This document shows positions 18,519 through 27,762 of a stretch of DNA of 64,000 bases, one piece after another. The notes under the pieces are model-generated. The model worked only from the letters and a program-made list of their open reading frames with translations, was not told the DNA's origin and made no database searches. Each line of letters starts with the position of its first letter. Within the stretch, counting starts at the first letter, position 1. This DNA comes from Aquimarina rhabdastrellae. GTDB lineage: Bacteria; Bacteroidota; Bacteroidia; Flavobacteriales; Flavobacteriaceae. A program made the position numbers and the translations under genes. The stretch covers positions 1 to 64,000 of the forward strand of contig CANDNT010000015.1 of assembly GCA_947387485.1 (NCBI GenBank), written 5' to 3'.

Positions 18519-19082
18519 TTGAATTCATTTATAAATTACGTAAAACACTATATAGCACTTTCTCAAGAAGCAGAACAAGCTTTGATTGCATTAATAAAAG
18601 AAGAGCAATTTGATAAGGGTGATCAAATTCTAGAAATAGGGAAAACCTGTAAGCGACTATATTATATCACTTCAGGAACCATGCGTACCTTTTATTATAA
18701 AAATGGAAAAGATATAACCAATTGGATTTATCCAGAACATACAATGGTAACTTCATGGCATAGTTATATTTTACGTAAACCTTCATCAGAATATCTTGAA
18801 GTTATAGAAGATCAAACTAATGTCTTGTCATTAACCTATGATCAATGGCAAGAATTGTATCAAGAATATCCAGAATTAGAACGTTTTGGAAGGATTATTC
18901 TAGAAGAACAAATGGCGCTTATTGATGATTATTATAAAGGCTATTATTTTATGACAGCCAAAGAAAAATATGATCTATTATTAGAGTTTTTTCCAGATGT
19001 CACATTAAGAGCCAATTTAGGACATATAGCTTCTATGTTAGGAATGTCTCAAGAAACACTAAGTAGAATACGAGGGAAGTAA
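18519..19082 (+). CDS. Crp/Fnr-family transcriptional regulator
   Basis: This 187-residue protein has an N-terminal cyclic-nucleotide-binding-like beta-barrel (FDKGDQILEIGKTCKRLYYI, TSGTMRTFYYKNGKD) and a C-terminal HTH (ANLGHIASMLGMSQETLSRIRGK). The frame begins with TTG at 18519. No ATG occurs before the conserved N terminus (NSFINYVKHYIALSQEAEQ), so a TTG start is likely. The next gene, a cytochrome c, starts 6 bases after the stop, suggesting that it is co-expressed. The ligand is not evident; flavobacterial members rarely keep the full cAMP pocket. Confidence 0.85.
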   Translation: MNSFINYVKHYIALSQEAEQALIALIKEEQFDKGDQILEIGKTCKRLYYITSGTMRTFYYKNGKDITNWIYPEHTMVTSWHSYILRKPSSEYLEVIEDQTNVLSLTYDQWQELYQEYPELERFGRIILEEQMALIDDYYKGYYFMTAKEKYDLLLEFFPDVTLRANLGHIASMLGMSQETLSRIRGK

Positions 19083-19088
19083 AATAGG

Positions 19089-19523
19089 ATGAAAGGAATT
19101 ACCACAGTCATCAATAGTGTTCTATTATTCCTTATAAGTGTATTAGGGATTACGTTATATATGCTTAATAAAAATAAGCAAAACGTAAAAAAAACAGAAG
19201 AATATGTAGTTCCTATAGTAGTAAAGAAACCTATAATCTTAACAAAAGAAGAACAAGAGGGAAAAGAAGTTTATGAAGAAAACTGCTCGATGTGCCATAA
19301 AATGTTTAAAAAGGATGGCCATTTTGAAGATATATTAGAAAGATATCCAGTAGATTTTATTATAACGTTTACTAGACAAGAAGATTCTCTATTACAAATT
19401 AAGGATCCAGTTACTGTAACAATTAATGAGGAATATAATCGGAACTTAGCCGAACATCAATATAAAGAATTGTCTGCAGATGAGATAAGGAATATGCTTG
19501 ATTATATCAGAAAAGTATATTGA
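19089..19523 (+). CDS. Membrane-anchored mono-heme cytochrome c
   Basis: This 144-residue protein has one N-terminal hydrophobic segment (about 8-27) that can act as an uncleaved anchor or signal. The heme attachment motif CSMCH is at Cys66, Cys69 and His70. The rest resembles class I cytochrome c, ending LSADEIRNMLDYIRKVY. It would carry electrons at the outer face of the inner membrane. It is coupled to the Crp/Fnr gene and converges on rlmF with 8 bases between the stops. Confidence 0.85.
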   Translation: MKGITTVINSVLLFLISVLGITLYMLNKNKQNVKKTEEYVVPIVVKKPIILTKEEQEGKEVYEENCSMCHKMFKKDGHFEDILERYPVDFIITFTRQEDSLLQIKDPVTVTINEEYNRNLAEHQYKELSADEIRNMLDYIRKVY

Positions 19524-19531
19524 AAACCAAA

Positions 19532-20428
19532 TTATTTCCATTGTTTTTGTTGCGCAGGAGTTAAGAATGTCCACGCCACAAAACGAGTAACCTTATTACC
19601 TTGATGCATAGTTATAGTATGAACTTGAGTAGCACCTAGTTTTTTAAGTGAAGTATACATACTTTTTAAGTTTTCTTTTTTAGAAACAAGAATAGTAAAC
19701 CAGAAACAATTGGTCTTATATAGAGAACTCTCATATAAATAAGTATGTAAAAAAGCTTTTTCACCACCTTTATACCATAATTCATTAGACGTACCAGAAA
19801 AATTGCGATTCCCAGTAACTTTTTTTAAACCTTGTTGTTTTCTGTCATTGGCCTGTTGTGCTTCTTTGGCAGAACCGTAAAAAGGGGGATTACATAAGGT
19901 AGCCATAAAACGATCAGAAGGAGTAATGATGCCGTTAAAAATCTGTGATATATTGTTTTGGTGTCGTAAAGAAATATTGGATTGAAGTGAATTCTTTTTT
20001 ATAATCTTTTTTGCATGAGTCAAAGAAGCTTTATCAACATCTGTAGCGGTAAAATTCCATTGATAAGAAGCATTACCTAATAGAGGATAAATACAACTAG
20101 CTCCAGTACCTATATCCAAAAGATGAGGTGTTTGCGAAGACTGAGTTTTTTTAATTAAATCCGCAAGATGATGAATATAATCAACTCTACTAGGGATAGG
20201 GGGGCAGAGGTGAACATCTGGAAAATCCCAAAAATTGAGATTATAATAGGTAAATAAAAGTGCCCTATTAAGCTTTTTAACTGCTTTTGGGTTTGCAAAA
20301 TCAATTGTAGTTGTCCCATATTGGTTAACAAAAACAAACTTATGCAAAGGAGGATATTGGGTGCATAATAATTCTAGATCATATCCAGATTGATGTAGAT
20401 TCTTATGATGAAAAGAAGATTTTGACAT
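19532..20428 (-). CDS. rlmF: 23S rRNA (adenine1618-N6)-methyltransferase RlmF
   Basis: This 298-residue protein has the RlmF N terminus (HHKNLHQSGYDLELL, IDFANPKAVKKLNRALL, WDFPDVHLCPPIPSRVDYIH). The methyltransferase motif LLDIGTGASCIYPLLG and the catalytic NPPFYGS, typical of N6-adenine methyltransferases, follow. Known role: methylates A1618 of 23S rRNA. A TATTTTTG promoter box lies 23 bases upstream. It is divergent from the DEAD-box helicase gene, another RNA-handling function. Confidence 0.93.
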   Translation of the reverse strand: MSKSSFHHKNLHQSGYDLELLCTQYPPLHKFVFVNQYGTTTIDFANPKAVKKLNRALLFTYYNLNFWDFPDVHLCPPIPSRVDYIHHLADLIKKTQSSQTPHLLDIGTGASCIYPLLGNASYQWNFTATDVDKASLTHAKKIIKKNSLQSNISLRHQNNISQIFNGIITPSDRFMATLCNPPFYGSAKEAQQANDRKQQGLKKVTGNRNFSGTSNELWYKGGEKAFLHTYLYESSLYKTNCFWFTILVSKKENLKSMYTSLKKLGATQVHTITMHQGNKVTRFVAWTFLTPAQQKQWK

Positions 20429-20450
20429 AAATAATAGCAGTATAGAGGTG

Positions 20451-20458
20451 CAAAAATA
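20451..20458 (-). promoter_or_regulatory. -7 box of the rlmF promoter
   Basis: On the minus strand this reads TATTTTTG, a full match to TANNTTTG. It predicts a leader of about 15-20 bases. No TTG is found at the expected -33 position. Confidence 0.6.
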
Positions 20459-20506
20459 TCAAAAAGCTAAATCTTTTAAATAACATTAACGCATTATAAT
20501 AAGAAT

Positions 20507-20514
20507 TATCTTTG
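20507..20514 (+). promoter_or_regulatory. -7 box of the helicase promoter, next to the start codon
   Basis: TATCTTTG matches TANNTTTG and ends only 4 bases before the ATG at 20519. Transcription would begin at or next to the start codon, implying a leaderless or nearly leaderless mRNA. Confidence 0.6.
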
Positions 20515-20518
20515 CCTC

Positions 20519-21829
20519 ATGACAAAGAATATCAAGAATCAGAAAGCTATACTAGAAAAATTAAAGATAGAACGTCTTAATCCTATGCAAGAAGAAGTGC
20601 AACATGCCATTCATGCGTATCCAGAAACTGTAGTATTATCACCTACAGGAACAGGAAAAACGTTAGCCTTTTTGTTACCTATATTAGCGCAATTAGAACA
20701 AGACCTTATACAAGTGCAAGCTATGATTATTGTTCCGTCAAGAGAATTGGCGATACAAATAGAACAAGTCGCAAGAGAGATGGGGACAGGTTTTAAGATT
20801 AATACAGTATATGGTGGGCGAGCTTTTGCGAAAGATAAAGAAGATATAAAACATCCTCCAGCGCTTTTGATAGGAACACCAGGACGTATAGCAGACCACA
20901 TGCGTAGAGAGACAATGGATATGAGTGCAGTAAAGATTTTGGTACTTGACGAATTTGATAAATCCTTAGAGGTAGGTTTTGAAAAAGAAATGAAAGAAAT
21001 TGTTCAAGCATTACCTGCTATAAATAAAAAAGTCTTGACTTCGGCAACTCAGGGAGTTGAAATTCCAAGTTTTTTAGGAATAACTGAGACTCAAGAAGTA
21101 AATTATTTAGGAGATAAAAATGAAAATTTAACCATAAAAACAGTTATAGCTTCAGAGAAAGATAAATTAGAAGCCTTAAAGAACACACTGTATCATATAG
21201 GAAATAAGCCCGGAATAATTTTTTGCAATTTTAAGAATACGATTCAATATGTAAGTACGTATTTAAAATCAATAGGGATTGATCATGGATGTTTTTATGG
21301 AGGTATAGAACAAAAAGATAGAGAACGAGCACTGATTAAATTTAGAAACGGAACATATCAAATTCTTTTAGCAACAGATCTTGCGGCAAGAGGAATAGAC
21401 ATACCAGAATTGCAATTTATTATCCATTATCAATTACCCATACATAAAGAAGAATTTACTCATCGTAATGGACGCACAGCTAGAATGCATAAATCAGGAA
21501 CAGCTTATGTATTACAGTGGGAAAATGAAAATGCACCAGAGTTTATTACATCAGCAGAAATTATAGAACCACAAGAAAATAAACCATTAAACCCATCACC
21601 ATGGAAAACTCTTTTTATATCAGGAGGTAGAAAAGACAAAATATCAAAAGGAGATATAGCTGGATTATTTTGTAAACAAGGAGGATTAGATAATGAGAGT
21701 TTAGGCATTATAGAACTTAAAAAAGACTGCGCTTTTGTAGCTGTGAAAACGACAGAAATATCTCAATTATTACAAAAAGTTGATAATAATAGACTTAAAA
21801 AGAAAAAAGTAAGAGTTAGAGAGATCTAG
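20519..21829 (+). CDS. DEAD-box RNA helicase, DbpA-like
   Basis: This 436-residue protein has all helicase motifs: Walker A SPTGTGKT (41-48), PSRELA, TPGR, a DEFD variant of the DEAD box, SAT, ATDLAARGID and HRNGRTAR. The C-terminal 75 residues (GRKDKISKGDIAGLFCKQGG) match the DbpA RNA-binding fold that recognises 23S rRNA. It probably acts in large-subunit ribosome assembly, in line with the divergent rlmF. The DEFD in place of DEAD is the main oddity; it keeps the catalytic Asp-Glu. Confidence 0.9.
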   Translation: MTKNIKNQKAILEKLKIERLNPMQEEVQHAIHAYPETVVLSPTGTGKTLAFLLPILAQLEQDLIQVQAMIIVPSRELAIQIEQVAREMGTGFKINTVYGGRAFAKDKEDIKHPPALLIGTPGRIADHMRRETMDMSAVKILVLDEFDKSLEVGFEKEMKEIVQALPAINKKVLTSATQGVEIPSFLGITETQEVNYLGDKNENLTIKTVIASEKDKLEALKNTLYHIGNKPGIIFCNFKNTIQYVSTYLKSIGIDHGCFYGGIEQKDRERALIKFRNGTYQILLATDLAARGIDIPELQFIIHYQLPIHKEEFTHRNGRTARMHKSGTAYVLQWENENAPEFITSAEIIEPQENKPLNPSPWKTLFISGGRKDKISKGDIAGLFCKQGGLDNESLGIIELKKDCAFVAVKTTEISQLLQKVDNNRLKKKKVRVREI

Positions 21830-21859
21830 AGAAATAAGATCTCAAGATGTTGATATTTA

Positions 21860-21889
21860 GCGCTATTCCGTAAGAGTGGCACTTTTTTT
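21860..21889 (+). terminator. Terminator after the helicase gene
   Basis: GCGCTATTC pairs with GAGTGGCAC (with G-U pairs and one mismatch) around loop CGTAA, followed by seven T residues. Confidence 0.65.
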
Positions 21890-21906
21890 ATAGAAAAAAA
21901 ACAACT

Positions 21907-21969
21907 CTACATTTGTAGAATTAAAAAGTTTTGTTCTATATTTGTAGAGTAAGATTTACAAATGTAGAA
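21907..21969 (+). promoter_or_regulatory. BlaI-type promoter-operator region
   Basis: TTG (21913-21915), 21 bases, TATATTTG (21937-21944) form the promoter. Three copies of a TACA-TGTA dyad overlap it: CTACATTTGTAG at 21907-21918, a TCTATATTTGTAGA copy around 21935-21948, and TTTACAAATGTAGAA at 21955-21969. This is the known binding style of BlaI/MecI repressors, so the operon is autoregulated. Confidence 0.85.
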
Positions 21970-21973
21970 TACT

Positions 21974-22345
21974 ATGCAATTATCAAAAGCCGAAGAACAG
22001 TTGATGAAATACCTCTGGAGACAAGAGAAAGCCTTTATGAAAGATCTATTAGAAGCTTATCCAGAGCCTAAACCCGCAACGACTACCATAGCCACATTGT
22101 TAAAAAGAATGGCAGATAAAGGATTTATCGCATACAATGTTTATGGTAAATCGAGAGAATACTATCCGTTAGTTAAAAAGACAGATTATTTTTCAAAACA
22201 TGTAAACGGATTGATTAAGAACTTCTTTAATAATTCTGCGTCACAATTTGCTTCATTTTTTACATCAGAAACAAATTTAACAGAGATAGAGTTAGAAGAA
22301 TTAAGAGCTATTGTAGATCAAGAACTTCAAAAGAAAAAGAAATGA
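21974..22345 (+). CDS. BlaI/MecI/CopY-family repressor
   Basis: This 123-residue protein has the family's winged helix (LSKAEEQLMKYLWRQEKAFM, TTTIATLLKRMADKGFIAYN) and a C-terminal dimerisation helix. Known mechanism: the dimer sits on TACA-TGTA operators until a partner membrane protease triggers its cleavage. The partner gene follows with a 4-base stop/start overlap (ATGA), and matching operators lie just upstream. The flavobacterial pairs are not normally linked to beta-lactam resistance, and no beta-lactamase gene is adjacent here. Confidence 0.92.
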   Translation: MQLSKAEEQLMKYLWRQEKAFMKDLLEAYPEPKPATTTIATLLKRMADKGFIAYNVYGKSREYYPLVKKTDYFSKHVNGLIKNFFNNSASQFASFFTSETNLTEIELEELRAIVDQELQKKKK

Positions 22346-24381
22346 TACCATATCTCATAAAATCAACAATATGCATAGCTGTATTTTTAGGATTCTATAA
22401 GCTATTTCTAGAAAAAGAAAACATGCATAAAATCAAAAGGTTTTACTTACTAGGAAGTTTGATTTTTGCAGGAATAATACCTCTTATAACTTTAACATAT
22501 ACAAAAATAGTAGAGATTCCAGTAACAGCACAAGAGGTAAGTCAGCAAATAACACAAGATAACCCTTTAATAACACAAACAGTAATAAATGAAACACCAT
22601 ATTGGCACTATATATTATGGGGTATTTATGGAATAGGAGTGGTCGTGTTTTTATTTCGTTTTCTGTTGAATTTAAGGCGAATAAAAAATGAAGTTGATGC
22701 TAATGAGAAGGAAATTAAACCTTCACATACAAGAGTATTGTTATCAAAACCAATAGTACCGCACTCATTTTGGAATTACATTTTTATACCCAAAAAGGCA
22801 TATAAAACCCAACAAATACCAGAAGAAGTCCTATTGCATGAGCAAGCACATGTAAAACAAAAACATACATTAGATATCGTATTACTTGAATTATTACAAA
22901 TTATATTCTGGTTTAATCCTCTTTGGTACTTGATGAAAAAAGCGGTAAAACTCAATCATGAATTTCTCGCAGATCAAGAAGTTTTAGCACAAAAAATAGA
23001 AGTAAAGAAATATCAAAAATTACTTATAGAATATCCACAAGATTTTAATTATACAGCATTATCGAGTGCAGTTAATTATTCATTAACAAAAAAACGTTTA
23101 TATATGATGACAACACACTTTTCAAAAAAACGCACTGCTATAAAATTAGCAATGTTAATACCAGTGATTGGCTTTAGCGCATTAGCGTTTAATCATGGTA
23201 TAGAAGCCAAAGAAGAATTCGTTTTCTTAAAAGAAAATATAGCAATAGAAGAACTAGATCAAGAAAAAAGAGCACATCAAATTATGATCTATGTTAAAGG
23301 AGAAAAAGAAATCTTTATTAATGGAAAATTAGCCAAAGGAAATATTACAAAGCTGCTTAAAAAAGAAGCTGAAGTATATAGAAAAAAAGGAATAAAAAAT
23401 GTAAAAGCTATAGTCTATGGCGAAAATGGTATAGATCATAAAAAAGCAGAAAAAACAGTAGCGACATACCTTAAAAAAGCTAATGTAGAATTATTACAAT
23501 ATAATGATTTAAGTACTGCACAAGTTGCAAGTTTACCAGATACACCACCACCGCCGCCACCAGTTCCAGCTCAAGATCTTAAAGGAGATCTTGCACCGCC
23601 ACCACCTCCAGCGCCTACTTTAAGAGATGTACTTACAGGAAAGGTAAGAGTAGTAAGAGATGGAGAAGAAATTCATGTAAAAGAAACTCGATTACACAAA
23701 GAACATCGTCATGAAGCACCAGAAGAAGCTGCTATAGAAACTGTAGAAGAAGTAGAAATTGTAGAAGATATAGCACCTATCGAAGAACATTATGAGATAG
23801 TAGAAATCGAAGAAGAACTAATTGAAGAAGCTATTGCAGATGCAGAAGCAGCAGCTCATAGAGCAGTAGAAGAAGCTATGCTGGTAAAAGAAAGACTTCA
23901 TATCACTGAAGAACAAGCGAGAATTATAGCAGAAAGAGCTCAAGTTAAGGCTGAAGAAAGTGCTAGGAGAGCACTAGAGAGAGCAGAAGTTGCAAGAGTA
24001 AGAGCAGAAGAAAGGAGAGAAATAGCTGTTGAAAGAGCGAGAGAACACCAAATAAGAGCACATGAGCAAGCAGAAAGAACTAGGGCACATCGAGTAAAAG
24101 CTCACGAACAAGCAGAAAGAGCCAGAATGATTGCTAGAGAAGAAATGGAAAAACAACGTGAGGTGATGAGAAAAGTGAGAGAAGAAATGCGAGAAGATCG
24201 AGAGCGTATACATAGAAAATATGAAAAAGAAAGAGAAGCGTTGCAAAAAGAACGAATGAAAGAAATGAAAAGAACTATGAAGAAAATGGAAAAGAAGGCA
24301 CGTAGAGTAGAAAGAAAAGCAGAAAAGGAAGCCGAAAAAATGATGAAAGAGATAGAAGAACAAATGAAAAATAAGCATTAA
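22342..24381 (+). CDS. BlaR1-like M56 membrane metallopeptidase with long coiled-coil tail
   Basis: This 679-residue protein has transmembrane segments near 5-20, 35-52 and 90-112. The M56 zinc motif HEQAH (His166-His170) has a downstream NHEFLADQEV supplying the third ligand, and another membrane segment lies near 265-285. Beyond it are a region with two proline runs (PPPPPP-like, about 400-430) and a roughly 230-residue, highly charged Glu/Arg/Ala-rich helix that should form a coiled coil. The sensor domain is not penicillin-binding-like, so the signal is unknown. It presumably cleaves or releases the BlaI-type repressor encoded just upstream. Confidence 0.88.
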   Translation: MIPYLIKSTICIAVFLGFYKLFLEKENMHKIKRFYLLGSLIFAGIIPLITLTYTKIVEIPVTAQEVSQQITQDNPLITQTVINETPYWHYILWGIYGIGVVVFLFRFLLNLRRIKNEVDANEKEIKPSHTRVLLSKPIVPHSFWNYIFIPKKAYKTQQIPEEVLLHEQAHVKQKHTLDIVLLELLQIIFWFNPLWYLMKKAVKLNHEFLADQEVLAQKIEVKKYQKLLIEYPQDFNYTALSSAVNYSLTKKRLYMMTTHFSKKRTAIKLAMLIPVIGFSALAFNHGIEAKEEFVFLKENIAIEELDQEKRAHQIMIYVKGEKEIFINGKLAKGNITKLLKKEAEVYRKKGIKNVKAIVYGENGIDHKKAEKTVATYLKKANVELLQYNDLSTAQVASLPDTPPPPPPVPAQDLKGDLAPPPPPAPTLRDVLTGKVRVVRDGEEIHVKETRLHKEHRHEAPEEAAIETVEEVEIVEDIAPIEEHYEIVEIEEELIEEAIADAEAAAHRAVEEAMLVKERLHITEEQARIIAERAQVKAEESARRALERAEVARVRAEERREIAVERAREHQIRAHEQAERTRAHRVKAHEQAERARMIAREEMEKQREVMRKVREEMREDRERIHRKYEKEREALQKERMKEMKRTMKKMEKKARRVERKAEKEAEKMMKEIEEQMKNKH

Positions 24382-24410
24382 TTAGCAACGATAAAATATA
24401 GTACAAAAAG

Positions 24411-24447
24411 AAAACCTATAATAGACAAATGTTTGTTATAGGTTTTT
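24411..24447 (+). terminator. Terminator of the BlaI-BlaR1 operon
   Basis: AAAACCTATAA pairs with TTATAGGTTTT and ends in a T tract. Confidence 0.8.
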
Positions 24448-24563
24448 GAATTTCATGTAGAGAATAAAAAGTAATAGTGTTTCTTAAAGAGAAAAAAATA
24501 ATGTAACAAAAAAGAAAAGCTTACGTTTTATAAATACTAAAGGGAATAAAAACAAGGGAGAAC

Positions 24564-25664
24564 ATGCTTAAACGATTTTTTATATTATGCTCTGGAGCAG
24601 ATAAAGAACTTATTGCTCAAAGCTCAAATGGAGAACAAAATAAATATGCAGGAATAGGAGGAACTATATTCTTTACTGCTATGATGGCAACTATAGCAGC
24701 ATCATATGCGCTATATACAGTATTTGATAATTATTATACGGCAATTTTTTTCGGACTTATTTGGGGATTATTGATTTTTAACTTAGATCGTTTTATAGTA
24801 GCAACGATAAAGAAAAAAGATCAGCGATATAAAGAGGTATTGCAAGCATTACCAAGATTGGTTTTAGCAGTAATTATAGCAATTGTAATTTCTAAACCAC
24901 TTGAGTTAAAAATATTTGAAAAAGAGATCGATAGAGTCTTATTAGAAGAGAAGAACGATTATACATTAGCGAATAAAGAACAAATAGCAACGCAATATTC
25001 ACCAGAACTTACTACCATAGATAGTGGGATTTCAAATCTTAAAAAAGAAATTCAGGAAAAAGAAACCGAAGTTAATGCACTATACCTAACTTATATCGCA
25101 GAAGCTGAAGGAACATCTGGAACAAAAAAGTTAGGAAAAGGACCAGTATATAAAGAAAAAAGAGAAAAACACGATGCTGCACAAGCAGAATTAATGGCTT
25201 TAAAAAAAATAAATACAGAAAAAATAGCATTATTAGAAAAAGAGAAATTGGCATTAACTGAGCGATTTGAAGAACAGCTTAGTACCTCTCAACCTATCAT
25301 AGATAACTTTGATGGTTTAATGGCAAGGATTAATGCATTAGACAAATTACCGTGGTTGCCATCCTTTTTTATTTTCTTATTATTCTTAGCCATAGAAACA
25401 GCTCCAATTTTATCAAAACTAATGTCTCCTAAAGGAGAATATGATTATCGATTAGAAACTCAAGAGGAGGAAATAAAAAGTTGGACAAAGCAACAAAAAA
25501 CACAAAGAGATATAGTTGTAGAAACCGATCATATCATAAATGATAAAGTATATCAAGATATGGCCGAAGAGGAAGAATTGTATGCTTATAAAAAGAAAGT
25601 CGCTAGAGAATTAATGCAAAAGCAACAAGACGCATTTTATAAAAGGCAAACAGATATTTTATAA
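24564..25664 (+). CDS. DUF4407 membrane protein
   Basis: This 366-residue protein matches DUF4407. It begins MLKRFFILCSGADKELI, then has paired transmembrane helices at about 30-75 (ending NLDRFIVATIKKKD) and a third near 95-112. A periplasmic coiled-coil region of about 150 residues follows, and a last helix near 265-285 precedes a charged cytoplasmic tail. The family is common in Bacteroidota; its function is not known. It is flanked by terminators and seems monocistronic. Confidence 0.88.
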   Translation: MLKRFFILCSGADKELIAQSSNGEQNKYAGIGGTIFFTAMMATIAASYALYTVFDNYYTAIFFGLIWGLLIFNLDRFIVATIKKKDQRYKEVLQALPRLVLAVIIAIVISKPLELKIFEKEIDRVLLEEKNDYTLANKEQIATQYSPELTTIDSGISNLKKEIQEKETEVNALYLTYIAEAEGTSGTKKLGKGPVYKEKREKHDAAQAELMALKKINTEKIALLEKEKLALTERFEEQLSTSQPIIDNFDGLMARINALDKLPWLPSFFIFLLFLAIETAPILSKLMSPKGEYDYRLETQEEEIKSWTKQQKTQRDIVVETDHIINDKVYQDMAEEEELYAYKKKVARELMQKQQDAFYKRQTDIL

Positions 25665-25680
25665 AAATAGAAGAAACAAT

Positions 25681-25708
25681 AAAGCTGCACGAATATAAGT
25701 GCAGCTTT
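25681..25708. terminator. Bidirectional terminator between DUF4407 and ade
   Basis: AAAGCTGCAC pairs perfectly with GTGCAGCTTT around an eight-base loop, between two convergent genes. Confidence 0.8.
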
Positions 25709-25743
25709 ACTGTTATGGTTTATAATATAAGATTAAAAATACG

Positions 25744-27366
25744 CTATTTTACTTCGACAGAAGTAAATTTAAATGTACCTCCATCAAATAACCCTTTGTC
25801 ACTTAACTTTAAAGCAGGAATGACCAGAAGCGCCATAAAAGATAAAGTCATATAAGGAGCACGTAGTTTGCTTCCCATTGTTTTAGCCATAGTATCTAAT
25901 TGCGCATACGCTTCACCAATAATAGCCCCAGGTTGATCGCTCATTATACCTGCTACAGGTAATGCAACAACTTTTTCTTCATGAGCATTGACAGCACAGA
26001 TCCCGCCTTTATTTTCTATTAACAAATTAACAGCGCGACAAATAGTTTCATCAGTTGTTCCTACAGCAATGATATTGTGAGAATCATGCCCTACAGACGA
26101 TGCAATAGCACCTTCTTTAAGACCGAAATTTTTAATGAAAGCAATAGAAGGATCCTGATTTTCATAACGATTAACAACAGTCATTTTAAGAACATCATTA
26201 TCAACGTTAGAAACCAGGTTACCATCAATAATCAAACTATCAGTTTCAATTTCGTTAGTAACTAATTCTCCATCTAGAGCTTCAATTACACGAATGCGCT
26301 CTGCGGCAGAATGAAATTCAAAATCAGAGACTACCTTTTTATCCGTATTAAAATTATTTAAGCACTCAAAAGGAACCGAATCAATTTTTGATATACCTTT
26401 TTCTGCAACTAATTCCCCATTGATGTATGTAGCTAAACATTTAAAATTCACTAAATCTTCTAAAATGATAAAATCTGCAGGATCACCATTTTGTAATAAA
26501 CCCACATCAAGATTATAATGTTGTACAGGGTTTATACAAGCTGCTAGAAGTACCTTAAAGATGTCAATACCTTTAGCAACAGCTCTTGCACATAACTTAT
26601 TAATATGATCGATCAATAAATCATCAGGATGTTTATCATCAGAACAAAACATCATGTTTTCATAATGATCTGGTAAAAGATCGATAAGAGCTTCAAAATT
26701 TTTGGCAGCACTACCTTCTCTTATGATAACTTTCATTCCTTTTTGTAACTTTTCTAAAGCTTCATCATATGTAAAACATTCATGATCTGTAGACATACCA
26801 GCAGCAATATAGGTAGTGATATCATCACCACGTAATCCAGGTGCATGCCCATCTATAGGTTTATTATAATGTTTTGCCCATTCAATTTTTTTCATGACTT
26901 CTTCATCCTTAAAGAGAACTCCAGGATAATTCATCATTTCGGCAAGATATTTAATATCAGGATTAGCTAATAAAGCTTTAATATCATTAGAATTAATGAT
27001 AGCCCCAGCACTTTCAAATGATGTAGCAGGAACACAAGAAGGAGCTCCAAAATTAAACTTAAAAGGAACTTTCTTACCATTATCAATCATAAATTCGACA
27101 CCAGGAACCCCTAAGACATTAGCTATTTCATGAGGATCAGAAACAGTAGCAACTGTACCGTGTAAAACTGCGAGTTTCGCAAATTCAGAAGGTACAAGCA
27201 TTGAACTTTCTATATGAATATGAGCATCGACAAAACCGGGTAAAATATATTGTTGTATGTCATGTTCTTTCGGAATAATAGAAGTGATGATTCCGTTAAT
27301 AACAGTCACTTCTCCACTATAGATATTCTTATTTTGAATATCGACAATTTGACCTTGTATTTTCAT
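25744..27366 (-). CDS. ade: Adenine deaminase
   Basis: This 540-residue protein belongs to the amidohydrolase superfamily of the bacterial Ade type. The metal site [13 protein letters not shown] is near residue 45, followed by [12 protein letters not shown], a GHAPGL segment, a [12 protein letters not shown] segment and the C-terminal SVGHDSHNI and [10 protein letters not shown]. It converts adenine to hypoxanthine and ammonia in purine salvage. The length is normal. A strong minus-strand terminator hairpin lies only 34 bases upstream, so its promoter must be very close or it depends on read-through from the peptide gene. Confidence 0.93.
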   Translation of the reverse strand: MKIQGQIVDIQNKNIYSGEVTVINGIITSIIPKEHDIQQYILPGFVDAHIHIESSMLVPSEFAKLAVLHGTVATVSDPHEIANVLGVPGVEFMIDNGKKVPFKFNFGAPSCVPATSFESAGAIINSNDIKALLANPDIKYLAEMMNYPGVLFKDEEVMKKIEWAKHYNKPIDGHAPGLRGDDITTYIAAGMSTDHECFTYDEALEKLQKGMKVIIREGSAAKNFEALIDLLPDHYENMMFCSDDKHPDDLLIDHINKLCARAVAKGIDIFKVLLAACINPVQHYNLDVGLLQNGDPADFIILEDLVNFKCLATYINGELVAEKGISKIDSVPFECLNNFNTDKKVVSDFEFHSAAERIRVIEALDGELVTNEIETDSLIIDGNLVSNVDNDVLKMTVVNRYENQDPSIAFIKNFGLKEGAIASSVGHDSHNIIAVGTTDETICRAVNLLIENKGGICAVNAHEEKVVALPVAGIMSDQPGAIIGEAYAQLDTMAKTMGSKLRAPYMTLSFMALLVIPALKLSDKGLFDGGTFKFTSVEVK

Positions 27367-27399
27367 AAGGTAAAATTAAGGAGAAATAGGATAAAAAAA

Positions 27400-27423
27400 G
27401 AGGTTATTGTTAACAATAACCTC
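27400..27423 (-). terminator. Terminator or attenuator between peptide gene and ade
   Basis: A 24-base perfect palindrome (GAGGTTATTGTT and its complement) is followed on the minus strand by seven T residues. It ends the small-peptide transcript but also sits immediately before ade. Confidence 0.75.
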
Positions 27424-27445
27424 AAAAAATAAGAAAGAATATTTT

Positions 27446-27643
27446 TTAAATATTGTAATAACCTCCATGACCATCACAAACACCAGGACAATGAGAAGGC
27501 CCACAATCAGTGCCTCTAGGGGCAGTACGACATACAACATCACAAGAACGTGGTATTAATACAGGTACACCTCCCATAAATTCTTTTTGATCATTTTTTG
27601 ATAATTCTTGAACACCAGATACATTTAGAATGTTTTTTAACAT
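27446..27643 (-). CDS. Double-glycine leader peptide with five-cysteine core
   Basis: This 65-residue product has the leader MLKNILNVSGVQELSKNDQK ending in GG at residues 24-25. A core of 40 residues follows, with five Cys (C-x3-C-x9-C-x4-C-x3-C) and a GHGGYYNI tail. A longer frame starts at 27697, but its extra 18 residues do not resemble the leader. The same leader type, with L-S/A-K-x2-Q and G-G/A, occurs in five other genes here. Known principle: such leaders are cut after GG by C39-peptidase ABC exporters. Function of the core, as bacteriocin or signal, is inferred. No exporter is nearby. Confidence 0.7.
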   Translation of the reverse strand: MLKNILNVSGVQELSKNDQKEFMGGVPVLIPRSCDVVCRTAPRGTDCGPSHCPGVCDGHGGYYNI

Positions 27644-27762
27644 AATTGAAAATTTTAGATTTGTATGATTGTTAATTAATTGTTTATGAGGTTTCAAGAT
27701 AGTGAAAGTAGTATTAAACCGTATATGGTAAAAACATACATTTTTTATTGTAAATACGTTGT

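Noticed and set aside
27400..27423. Purine riboswitch before adenine deaminase
   Set aside because: It is a simple palindrome with a T tract; no three-way junction or purine-aptamer core is visible.
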